Positions 44,035 to 54,488 of a DNA stretch of 64,000 nt are shown piece by piece (position 1 is the stretch's first letter; the number at the start of each line of letters is the position of its first letter). The notes below the pieces were generated by a model. The model was not told the origin of the DNA, searched no databases, and saw nothing but the letters and a program-made list of their open reading frames with translations. This DNA comes from Coriolopsis trogii (Eukaryota; Basidiomycota; Agaricomycetes; Polyporales; Polyporaceae): contig JAHYIO010000005.1 in assembly GCA_020543525.1 (NCBI GenBank), positions 372,001 to 436,000 of the forward strand, in the 5' to 3' direction. Both the position numbers and the translations under genes were made by a program.

Positions 44035-44621
44035 ATGGCGATCCAAATGACTCCCGTTCGCTCGCAGGGCCAGGGCACCCCCGCCGAGCTCCCCCTCACG
44101 CAAGAGACCTACCGAGCGGTCTTCATGCACCCAGGGTCCGAGGAGAACCGCCGGCTGGCCACGCTCGGGCACCACATGCTCCGCGCCGCGTACTGGGCGG
44201 CGTTCGCCAAGATCCGCACGGACCTCGACGGCGCAGAACTGGAGGTGCGTCCCTGCCATGGGGGACGCGACTAGGCCTTCGTACGTGGAAGCTGACTGTC
44301 GTTGGGCACGATCCCGCATTCCACAAACGTGAAGGCCCGCACAAGCGAGAGGTACGCCTACTTCGTCGCCCATTGGGTCACCGTCTTCCGCTGGCGCGAG
44401 CGGATGTACGTCCCTGCCCACTCGGGCGTGAACTTGAACAGTCTGGAGGTGCGTTTCCACTTGGGGGTGCGGCCCTTTGTGGGTGCAGGTCCGGTCGTTG
44501 AATATGGAAGCAGGCGACCCTTCGGATTTTCGAGACGTACGCTGGAGGCGTCGTCCAGGACTATTGTCACAACCCGGACACGCTGATGTTATGGGTGGAG
44601 CAGTTGGTGAGGACGCCTTGA
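44035..44621 (+). CDS. Small RNase III-fold-like protein, tandem copy B
   Basis: Three exons with the layout of copy A. Exon 1 (ATG 44035): MAIQMTPVRSQGQGTPAELP, then ENRRLATLGHHMLRAAYWAA, ending LDGAELE at about 44244. Exon 2: ARTSERYAYFVAHWVTVFRW and YVPAHSGVNLNSLE. Exon 3: ATLRIFETYAGGVVQDYC, TLMLWVEQLVRTP, stop 44619-44621. The shared MAIQMTP start, RWRERM block and VRTP end show that A and B are recent duplicates, while the linker regions differ. The RLATLGHHML segment sits where RNase III enzymes have the acidic LEFLGD motif; its acidic residues are replaced. Function unknown; a non-catalytic RNA-binding or dimerising role is only a guess. Confidence 0.6.
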
Positions 44622-45376
44622 AGCGGTAGCCAAGGAGGGGCGCGGTCCCGAAAGGACCACGGGTTGTCTTCAGGCCCCGCGTCTCCGTTATCGCCATGGT
44701 GCTCGAGAGGTCTTCCCCATACGGCTCTGCATGCTCTCTTATCTTGTTGTGATCATTTATGTTTTCGTTGCTGTGTCAAGCTGGTTCCGGATAGAGTATG
44801 AATAAATAATTGTATCCTCCACTTTCGGCGGACGGAAGGGTACCAAACCTGCATCATATGTGAACAATCAGCAGCATACATACAAGGTCTGCTCCTGTTC
44901 AAATCGTGAGCGTCGCGATGATGAACTGGAGTTGCACATAATCCCGAAACACGCTCACGTGCGCCGGGGCTATACGCATCCTAACATACCAAATCGGGAA
45001 CCGACCAACCGATGCAAGCTACCGCAGCGCGACTAGCCCAGCACGCAGACCGCATACATTAGTAGTTGGATTGGTGGATGCGCTGTCGACATGTGTATGA
45101 TATCTTTCCCGGTAGAGATGTGGGCTGTACGCGCTGCAGCTGCAGCCGACCCATCGCAGGACATTTTGGGCGTGCGCGAGCACTCCAAATTCGCCGTGAA
45201 CGTCTACAGTGCCCCCCTGCGCAGCGTGCTGCAGTCATTAGAGCGCGATCAAGATGCTGCTCCCCCGAGGAACGCAGCGGACTTGTGGATCAACAACGCT
45301 GCTTCGTCTGTGCAGGCTGGAGCAAAGCTGCAGCGCGACACTTCGACACTTGTACAGCAGACGTTGGTGCGAGTCG
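44622..45376. other. Spacer between small tandem genes B and C
   Basis: No gene recognised. A fourth related block (GCTACCGCAGC ... AGCCCAGCACGCAGACCGC) lies at about 45018. The frame of gene C is open back to 45091, but TATA position and family comparison favour a later start. Confidence 0.45.
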
Positions 45377-45383
45377 TATATAA
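45377..45383 (+). promoter_or_regulatory. Probable TATA box of small tandem gene C
   Basis: TATATAA, 62 bases upstream of the ATG at 45439. It supports that ATG rather than the one at 45091. Confidence 0.5.
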
Positions 45384-45438
45384 CGCTCTGTTGAGACAGT
45401 CCTTAGGCAACTCACCACCTGCTCTCTTTGGACTCGTC

Positions 45439-46035
45439 ATGGCAGCAGTTCCTCCACCTCAGCTCCTCGGTGATGCTTGCCTTGAGGTGTTCGTCCACTG
45501 TTCGGCGCAACCGCGGACGTTGCAAGAACCTTTCGGCAATTCAGACCGTCTGGCGTTGAATGGAGGGGCCATGCTCTCAGCCGCGTACTCCGATGCAATC
45601 TTCAAGTGTTATCCCAGCCATCGCGGGAACGAATATCAGGTGAGCGGTCTAACAATGTATGATTTGTAGCGCACCGAAAGAAATGCTCACGGCTCGTTCT
45701 GGTCTTGTCGGGACCGCATTGGCACAGCAATACGTCGCAACCAACTTTCCACGATTTGTGGCATACTGGGTGGAGATGTATGGGTGGCGGGCGAGGATGA
45801 ACGGTGTCCCACCCAATGTGGACTTGACCGACTATCGGGTGGGTGTCGAGGTTACGGCCGAGTATTGATACGGAATAGTACTGACTGTATGCAATGCTGC
45901 CCTAAACAGGAGACGCTTCGAATTTTCCAGACATACGCAGGTGCAGTTGTCGCGGATCCACGCCTTGGGTGGGAGACACTGCGGCAATGGATATACAGTC
46001 TTGTCATTAGCATGCCTCAGCCTCCAGGCCAGTGA
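45439..46035 (+). CDS. Small RNase III-fold-like protein, tandem copy C (most divergent)
   Basis: ATG 45439 starts MAAVPPPQLLGDACLEVFVH. The segment FGNSDRLALNGGAMLSAAYS corresponds to the RNase III signature region but lacks most acidic residues. Exon 2 carries APKEMLTARSGLVGTALAQQ and FPRFVAYWVEMYGWRARMNG. The last exon has ETLRIFQTYAGAVVADPRLG and LRQWIYSLVISMP, stop at 46033-46035. This copy keeps the family's ancestral-looking features (LLEVF-like start, YGLR-like YGWR, AYVGAVY-like TYAGAVV) better than A and B. The first intron is ambiguous: the donor after YQ (45640) would put exon 2 out of frame, whereas a donor within AAGTGTTA (about 45606) keeps it. If neither is used, the copy is broken. 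Alternative start at 45091. Confidence 0.55.
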
Positions 46036-46479
46036 GCGACGGAGGTCTCCCGTGTGGCGTATTACGCATCCCATACGAGTTGGCTGGAGTCTTGAGACCA
46101 TGTATCGTCTTCGTGCTTTCGTAAATCTGTATAACGAACTTGCTATTGCCCTCTATCCCTCTATTGAGTCCTATTGCCCTATTGCGTCTGGAGACTCACC
46201 GGCAACTGCGCATAGACGGGCTGGTTCAATCAGGAACATTACGAGACGTCTTGCAGTCATTCACCCGAACCTGAACTGAATGTTTCGCGATGGAGAAAGG
46301 TGCGCTTAGATGTGATTGAAGCGAAGTTGTGGAACGAGACCAACCTGCGCGGGCCGAGCGCTCGTCGCTTGTCCTATCCTTCCCCCTACCTCCCCCTCCT
46401 TCCCTTCCTCCCGCTTCGTCTGCACTTTTCCGTGATTCGGCACGCTACTTCTGCACCTGCGTCCGAGCTGGGATACAAG
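46036..46479. other. Spacer before MON2
   Basis: 3' flank of gene C and upstream region of MON2. No gene recognised. Confidence 0.5.
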
Positions 46480-46486
46480 TATAAAA
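46480..46486 (+). promoter_or_regulatory. Probable TATA box of MON2
   Basis: TATAAAA, 79 bases upstream of the ATG at 46559. Confidence 0.5.
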
Positions 46487-46558
46487 CCAAACTGCATATA
46501 AGGCCAACGCCTGCACGGAGCTCTGCCGAACTTGACTTCTCCATATCCGCTCGACGGG

Positions 46559-49500
46559 ATGAGTTCATTGGCATTTCTGGTGACGGAGCTTCAGGTGCGC
46601 ATGTGCTCACTTTGCTTGCTACTGGCACTTATCAGGGACAGTCTTTGGCTAGTGAGACAAGGAGGAAACATCCTGATGTGCGCGAAGTGAGTACCCGTTC
46701 CATGTTGTCCTTGAGTTGTCTTCTCGAGTCTTGGTCTCTTCGAATCTCGGTTTCTATGTGTGTTTTCCTTGGGCAAGAGCTAGGTGCATGCGCGAATGCT
46801 TGTGCGACGCACCACAATCCTCGTTCATACCCTTGCACGCTCGTCTCTACAATCCGATGCGCGCGAATTGGCCAATGGCAGATACGACCAGCGACATCAT
46901 TGTTGGATGCGTATTCGTCCAACAAGCCATCTCGTCAAACCCATGCTTGCGATGCGGATGCTGCTCGAATATATGACCTCTTCCTCGGTTCCAACGAAAT
47001 AACTCCCGGCCAAATGGACTAACATCATATACAGGCCGCAGAGAAGTCGTTAGCGATCCTCCGCTCTTCCCCTGAACAGGCCACTGCGAATTTGGCATCT
47101 GGTGCGTTCCCTTATGAATTCCTAACCTCGCCTCAAACCCTCTCCCAAACTCATTCATTGTTCAAAATGTTCGCTTATAGATGGCCCTCAGTCTGATGAC
47201 TTACTCCGGCCGGTATTCATGGGTTGCGCTACCAAGAACGCGAAGGTCGTCGCAATATCCCTCGGATCCCTCCAGCGCCTCATCGCGCTCAAAGCGGTTC
47301 CACAATCCGCCGTTCCGCTCATCATCAGCACGATGACAGACTGCATGAACCAAGGCGTCGACATCCAGCTGCGCATACTCCAGACGCTGTTGTCTCTCAT
47401 TACAAACTTTCCCGCAGTACACGGGCAACTGCTCGGTGATGTGAGTGCCCTGTTGACTCATCTTGGCGGCGTTTTGAGATAAGCCTCTAAGCGGATAATC
47501 TAGGCTCTCCTACTCTGCTTCAGGTTGCAAGAGTCTCGGATCGCTGTGGTATCCTCGACAGCAGCTGCTACGCTGCGACAACTTGTGATGTTCGTGGTAG
47601 ACAAGGTCGTCGATGAAGATCGCCGGGATGAACTTTCCGAAAGCACGAAGACGGAGGCGGTCTTGCCAAATGGCTCAACGACAAGACTGGGGCCCTCGGC
47701 GCACGACGCATACTCTGTTTTCGAAGACCTCTGCCTGCTCGCAAACTCGGAACAGCCCCGGTTCCTCAAGCTCGAGTCACTTCGCAAGACGTTCGCTCTT
47801 GAACTGATCGAGAGCGTACTGACCAACTATCACGACCTCTTCCGCAAGGTAATATTCTCCTGATACTTGAATATGCTAGTGCGCGCTCAACAGAATAAAC
47901 CTGTCAGCATCAAGAACTTCTCCTCTTGTTGCAGCACCATCTGTGTCCCTTAGTCCACAAGGCCCTTTCCGACCGGCCAAACTTCCCTCTCACACTGCGC
48001 TCAACGCGCGTCGTGTTCCTGTTACTCAAGCAATTCTCTCATGAGCTCATGACTGAGTCCGAAGTCTTCCTCATGCTCCTCATCAGGATCGTGGGCGCAG
48101 AGAGCGGGGAGGCTGACGCTACCGACTCTGTCCAAGGACATGCTGTCCGGCCACTATGGATGCGCGTTCTGGGAATGGAGATCATGCGTGGGTAGGTCTG
48201 CGCGCGCCGCGCTCAGGTTACAACCACTGACTCAACGTAATCATTGCAGACTATGCAGCGACGCCGAACTCATGCGCACTGTCTGGGAGCGATATGACGC
48301 AGAAGAGGGCGGCTCAAAGGTGTTCACGTCGCTCATTACAGCTCTCAAGCGATTAGTCACCGAACGCCCCGCACTGCTCGGCGTTGGACAACAAATGTTC
48401 GGTGTCGGTGTGTCTACGCATGCGGGATCAAGTACAGACGGGGCTTATGGTCTGGATGTCGGAGGCGTCGCGGGTATGGTTGCCAGCGCAGCCAGCGCGA
48501 CGGTATCTGGAGTCGCGAACATGATGTCAACCGAGGCAGGTCTCAGCGTCCAAGGGTCAGCCATGAAGCTCCAATGGTACGCGATCAGGTAGCTTTCTTC
48601 TCGTTTCTGTCTCACGTTCACCCTAGTATCGACCAGCTTGACAAGGCCGACTCCCCGCCTATTCCTGAATCCTACCTCTACCTGTTAGGTCTGCAATGTC
48701 TTGTGTCGCTGTGTGAAGGGTTCGCTTCCTTCATCGCGCCGCTGTACAACTCTATCATGGTGCAGAAACCGCGCACAGCAGGGGAGCCTGTCATCCGCGC
48801 GCCGCCCGCGCTCGATTTGTCCACTCTCCCACAGGACGAGCCAGCCACCAAGCAGTTGCGCACGGTTCACGACATGGTCGAGAGCGGATGGCCTGCGCTG
48901 CTCGCCGCGCTCTCCTTCCTCATCTCAACCAATCTGTCGGACGAACTGTTTGTTGATGTGCTTGCGAGCTACCAGGCGCTGACAACGGTGTCGGGCATGC
49001 TTGGGCTCACTACACCCCGGGACGCGTTCTTTACCAGCCTCGCACGACTCGCGATCCCGGCGCGCGTTGTCTCCAGCATCGATTCGTACGTTCCACTCGA
49101 GCCAAGCACGCCACGCACAGCCGCCAGCGCGATCTCCGAGAGCCTCGGAGTCTCGCTGCCCGGTGCGAGCTCGCAGCCTCCGGGACTGTCTGAGCGCAAC
49201 ATGGCCTGCTTGAAGGTACTCGTGGCCAGCGCGCTCTTCCTCGCGGGCAGCCTCGGCTCGAGTTGGTTCGACATCCTCGAGGCGCTCCAGAACGCGGACT
49301 ACGTGCTGACGATGAAGGGCGCTCGGGCGCCGACCAGCAAACGCAACACCATCGGCCCAGGGGCAGGATCGCTTCCCCCGTCGCGCTCAGTGTCCTCCTC
49401 GCAGGGCGCGCCTGGGGGTCTGGCGCCGCCGTCCTCCTCATTAACGGCCTCGCGCCATCCGTTGCTCGCGGACCTGGATCCGGAAAGCTTGCAGCATGCG

Positions 49501-52500
49501 ATCCAGCGCCTGTTCGACGCGTCGAAGAACCTCGAGGACGGCGCGTTCTGCGACTTTGTGAAGGCGCTGTGCAAGCTGAGTGCGGCCATGATTGGGATGC
49601 AGTCCGAGTCGCTCGAGTCGGGATACGACTCTGTCGAAGAGCTGGCACCCACGCCGGCCACGCTCTCGCCCAACGCGGAGCCTGCGCATCGGCGGAGGGT
49701 CAGCGGGATACACCTGCCTCGGACACTGGTGAGCACATCTCATGCAGTCACATCGACGAGGGTGCGCTATACGATTGACGGCGTCTGGGGCACAGCGATC
49801 AGGCGATTTTGGCATTGGGAAGCTCGGAGGAGTCGCTATGCTCAATATCCACAGGCTCATCTATCGCTCGCCAGAAGTGGCCTGGGATCCCATCACTGGA
49901 CATCTACTCTCTGTGGTTCGCCACCAGTATGCTCCTCCCTCTATTCGCGTGCAGGCTGCAAAGGTCCTGGACGACATCCTGGTTGTCATACCGCGCAACG
50001 TCACCTCCTCGGGCGAACTGCAGCCGGTGGTTCAGCGGCGGGTCCTGGACGTGCTAGCGCTGCAGGTCATCCCGGACGCCTTGGCGCCGAGCACCGCGAC
50101 GACCATCGAGCTGAGGCGGATGGGTCTCGAGACGCTCCACCAGATACTGCAGTCCTCTGGGCACACACTGGTCGTGGGCTGGGAAACCATCTTCGAGATG
50201 CTCGGCAGTGTTTGCAAGCCTGCTCCAATGCCTCCATCGGCGCTCCCCAGCCCCTCACCGTCCATGCAGGATCTGGGCAAGAGCCGTCCACCCCCACTGA
50301 ACTATCTTAACGAGAAGAACCACGCGTCGCTCGTGAAGATCGCTTTCCAGTCGCTCACCCTGGTCTGTGACTCGCTCTCCTCGCTGTCGCCGGAGCACTT
50401 GCGGTTGTGCATCAGCACGCTCGGCCAGTTTGGGCGCCAGGCGGACACCAACATCGCGCTGACGGCGGCGGAGAGTCTGCTCTGGAGCGTGTCCGACTCG
50501 ATCCAGGCCAAGAGACGGGACGAGGACAAGGAGCCGGAATACAGCGCGCTCTGGATGTTCCTCCTGCTCGAGGTGCTCGGGCTCTGCACGGATGCGCGGC
50601 CCGAGGTGCGCGTAGGAGGCATCCAGACGCTCTTCCGCACGCTACAGCTGTACGGGGCGACGCTCAGTCTGGAGACCTGGGACGAGTGCATCTGGAAAGT
50701 CACGTTCCCGCTGCTCGACTCTATCACCGCTTCCATTCGACGGGCTTCGTCTGTCGCGCATACCGAGGAGCCCGCGTCTCCGTCGCAGGCATCCGCACCG
50801 ATGACGGACCTGCAATGGGACGAATCGAAAATTCTTGCGCTGCAATCGATCGGTTCTATCTTCCAGGACTTCTTGACGAGCAAGATTATGCTCCTGGAGT
50901 CCTTTGCGAGGGCGTGGCAAGTCTTCGTCGACCACATCAAGGACTCGTGGCGCCTAGATAATCGAACCATCACCGCGTCGGCCTTGCGCTGCCTGGAGAA
51001 GGCTATCAAGGCGTGCTCTACGTCGGAGGAGATGAAGGCACGGACTATGGAAGCTCTCGAGATCGTATGGCAGGCATGTGACGAGATGGGCAGCATCGTC
51101 GCCGAACAGGAAGCATCGTCTGGGATGAAATCACCGTCGAGCGCGCCGAGCTCAGCCGTCCAGCCCCTCACTCAGGAGTCCCTCATGGCTTATGTGGATG
51201 TTATACGGTGCACGAGAAGCACGGGAAGGCAGCTCGAGGACCGCGAATGGCCGCTGGAGCGCCTCACCCGTCTCATGACAATCCTTAAAGGTAAGTGATA
51301 CCTTCCATATGGTTTCATATCTACAATGACAGTCCTCTACAGGCGTTCTAACGTATCCAAGCTCGCCGGACTTCAGGCCAGATATTGACGCGCTGAGCCC
51401 CGTGCAGGCACGTATCGCGTCCTTCCATGACATCTCCTTTCGTGTCCGTCCCTGATCTGATGCAATGTCTGGGGAACCATAGGCCGTTGTAATGGAAGCG
51501 GTGGATAGCATCGAGCTGACCGCCCCGGGCGTCATCTCCCTCGTCCTGCGTGACCTGTCGGAATATGCGACCCTTCCCTTCCTTGCGGCCTTCGACGTCC
51601 AGGCGCCGCTCCCTAGCAGCAATCCGTCTGCGCCCAAGGTGTCTCGGACCGCGTCCCACCGCGTGACCTACATTGCGTTGTCAAAGAAGACCATGCCACT
51701 GCTGGTAGAACTGTTCCTCCGCTTCAAGGAGGAAGCAGCAATATATGCGGATGGCACGGTGGAGACGATATTTGCGGTACGTCGGAGCTCGAGATGCGCT
51801 GTGATGAACGGGTGCCTGATCGTGCTGCTACACAGGCGTATTCCATTCCGATCAAGTTGAAGTACGAGTGTCCGGCGCCGTCCAAGTTTGGTCAAGACCA
51901 ACCGTTGTGGAAGACGGCAACGACTAGTTTCCTACGTATAGTCAAGGAATGCGGGGACCAAATACGCAAGCTTCGCGAAGGTACGCGCACGCACGACGCT
52001 GCTATGACTCTCGCATCGTTCATATACGCGGTTATTCAGCTATCCCTGTCGATCGTGTGGAGGGCGTGTGGAGACAAGTCGTCGATACGTTCCGGGGTGC
52101 TGTCCTAGCTGACTGGTGAGTTTGAGCTTAATGGATGTAAGACGGTTCCGCTGAACTGTAATACTTTAGCTCCGCTGCAGAGCACTTCTCCCTCGATGTG
52201 CAGGAAGCGGAGGAAAACTTCGATCTGTCCCTCATCGCCTCGCTGGAAATTGATGTCGTGCCATATTTGGGGGAAGCGTCTGTTCCGGACTACGTAGTCT
52301 CACAGCTAGCCAGGGTCTTGCAGCAAGGAAGTCGGCTGCGCGCGACTGACGAAGACCTGCCCCCGTCGCCGTCTTCCCTACCGGATGTCCCGCTGCCTCA
52401 TGGCAGGCAGAAGTCATCCGACAAAGGGTATTCCAAGGACCTTGACAAGGTGGATAGGTTTGGGGATGCATCCATTGGGGTAGGAACAACTGCGCCTGGT

Positions 52501-53282
52501 CGCTTTGTGCCGCGAGAGCGATTTTCCTATTGGTGCTTTGACCTCCTCTTCCTCATTTGCTCGGATACGTCGCAAGGTGTGTGCCTGGTGATACGCCGCC
52601 TTCAGTGCTCTGTCTGACCCGTAACGATGTGGCCACAGATCAAGTAGCCTCGCGAAGGAGGATAGCGGCGCTGTGCATACCTCCGCTGCTTGAGCGGTGT
52701 CGCATGACCCTAGTCGGATATGTTGCAGATGAATCTTTGCGGGGGAACCTGCCATTCCCAAGGTGAGTGACTGCGCGCTCGTAGCCCTGATCTGCCGTCT
52801 GATTGAACCGGTTAGAGCGCGAGAGGAAGAGCTCCTATATGTCCTCAGGAAGTTACTGGCCCTCCGCTTATGGCCCGGCACGATGTGGGCGGCACTATCT
52901 GACGATCCGTCAACGTACTGCACAGAGCAGCCCGGTTCGTTCCGTCTTGTGTCTTCTCTAATCTCACGCATACTGAGCTCCTCCATCTGCTACAGCCATC
53001 GACCAATCGTTGTCTCCGTCTGCGCTGATAGCTGACGCGGTCAAGCGGTCGACGAAAGCACACCTCTTCCACTTCTATCCCATTCTATGCGAGATAGTGT
53101 CCATCCCACGCAAACCACCCTCAGCGTGGGTGCTGGCGGGTGCACATCGCGCCTCTATCGAACCCAAGAGTGATTCCGGGCACGGATCTCCGTCCGAAGG
53201 CCACGCCATTGAGTTAGACGCAAGGTCGCTTGCGAAGGACTGTCTAAAGGAGGTTGGGAGAGAACTCGGAGTGGGCCGCTAG
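46559..53282 (+). CDS. mon2: MON2 homologue (Golgi/endosomal trafficking scaffold related to Sec7 Arf-GEFs)
   Basis: Large multi-exon gene for a protein of roughly 1,700 residues. Short exons at ATG 46559 give MSSLAFLVTELQ, GQSLASETRRKHPDVRE and AAEKSLAILRSSPEQATANL, typical of the Mon2 DCB region. It continues with LLRPVFMGCATKNAKVVAIS, LQIRLLQTLLSLITNFPAVHG-like repeats, SVFEDLCLLANSEQP and RFLKLESLRKTFALELIESV (HUS-like region). Two long exons (48587-49730 and about 49765-51292) carry HDMVESGWPALLAALSFLIS, WFDILEALQNADYVL and GLETLHQILQSSGHTLVVGW. The C-terminal exons include DQPLWKTATTSFLRIVKECG, RFSYWCFDLLFLICS, LLYVLRKLLALRLWPGTMW and HLFHFYPILCEIVSIP, stop 53280-53282. Mon2 lacks a Sec7 catalytic domain and acts with Dop1 in endosome-to-Golgi traffic. 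No lesions were found; exon edges are approximate. Confidence 0.9.
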
Positions 53283-53418
53283 ACCCTCGCTATCCCCGTA
53301 TCGTGTCGCATTGTGCATTCTATGTTCATCGTACATCCTGCCTTGTATACATTCTGTACAAATCTCGTCCGCCCGGAACTTCTTCTCCCTCGCTTCTTCT
53401 CTCCTGTAGCTCCTATAG

Positions 53419-54045
53419 CTAGTGCGGCGGTCCCGGGATGCCGGGGACGGGCTCTTTCATGTCGTCTTCTGTCGCTCCCAGCACCCTGAGCAGCTCGTCC
53501 TTCTTGAACATGCGTGCGGTCTGGATCGCAGTCGGCGTGCCGTGGCGCGGGTCCGCTCCGCCCTCGACGAGGACCTTGACGACTTCGTCGTGGCCCTTGA
53601 AGACAGCGCCAGCGAGGGGCGACTGGCCCTGGTCGTTGGTGCGATTGCCGTCTGCGCCCCTTGCCAGGAGATCCTTGACGAGCGCCGCGTGGCCGTTGTA
53701 CGCAGCGAGCATGAGGAGCGTGTTACCTGTCGCAGAGCGGGTCCCAGGAGGTGTTGAGAGGCAATATCAGCGTCCGCACGTGTATGGTACCGGTGCAGTC
53801 TCCCGGCGTGGAAGCACTTGGATCTGGTTGGCGTCGCGACGCACCCTTGTCGTTGGTCAGGTTCGCAGGAAGACCTAGATCGACGGCCTGGAGGAGGAGC
53901 TCCGAGTTGTTGTCCCGCGCCGCATCGAACATCCGGTGTGCGAAATCGAGTGTGTCCTGCGGAAGGCTGCTCGCCTGGAAAGGGCGAAGTGAAGGTGAGA
54001 CACATGTTCTTGTGCTGAGACTACCAAGCTGCCTGCTGCCGGCAT
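53419..54045 (-). CDS. Small ankyrin-repeat protein (about 155 residues)
   Basis: Three exons on the minus strand. ATG 54045 gives MPAAGSL. After an intron of about 50 bases comes ASSLPQDTLDFAHRMFDAAR, with the first repeat SELLLQAVDLGLPANLTNDKG. A longer intron follows, then NTLLMLAAYNGHAALVKDLL, SPLAGAVFKGHDEVVKVLVE and PTAIQTARMFKKDELLRVLG. That makes about four ankyrin repeats, ending DDMKEPVPGIPGPPH. It is close to a widespread family of short fungal ankyrin proteins of unclear function; ankyrin repeats serve in protein binding. An upstream in-frame ATG at 54096 (MYSAPSAIPL) could also be the start. Confidence 0.8.
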
Positions 54046-54488
54046 GCCAGCGATGGTGGCACAGGCGAGCGGGATCGCCGACGGGGCAGAATACACACCA
54101 TCGTATGTGGTAGTGGCGATCCGATATCAAAGTTGCGACTTGCGAGGAAATCTTTCGCGCGTCGCTCGCACAGCTGCCGGAGGCTGGCAGGCTTCGTGTG
54201 AGGCTGAGAAGAGGAAGCGGCCCAGCGCGCTCGTGGCCTTCTCTTACTTATGGAGCGGGGGACTGAACAGCCCCCGAGTGGTCAGTTGACGACGGAGCCC
54301 ATAACTTGGCTTCCCTTCCCCAAGCGCACGCGCGCGTGACCGGCTGTGAACTACTCCTTCTCAAGTTCGAAGCGTCGCGGTCTCGCCGCGCGCCGCGACG
54401 GCTGGGGTGTAGAGTTTCGCAATCGCGTCTCGCTGCTGCACGTATCTGCGTATTCGACGTACTCGTCGACGAAAGTCACGAACGACCG
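54046..54488. other. Spacer between ankyrin gene and SLD3-like gene
   Basis: Upstream region of the ankyrin gene; the SLD3-like stop is at 54489. Nothing else recognised. Confidence 0.5.

Noticed and set aside
45091..45438. Upstream ATG at 45091 for tandem gene C
   Set aside because: The extension resembles nothing in copies A and B, and a TATATAA lies between it and the ATG at 45439.
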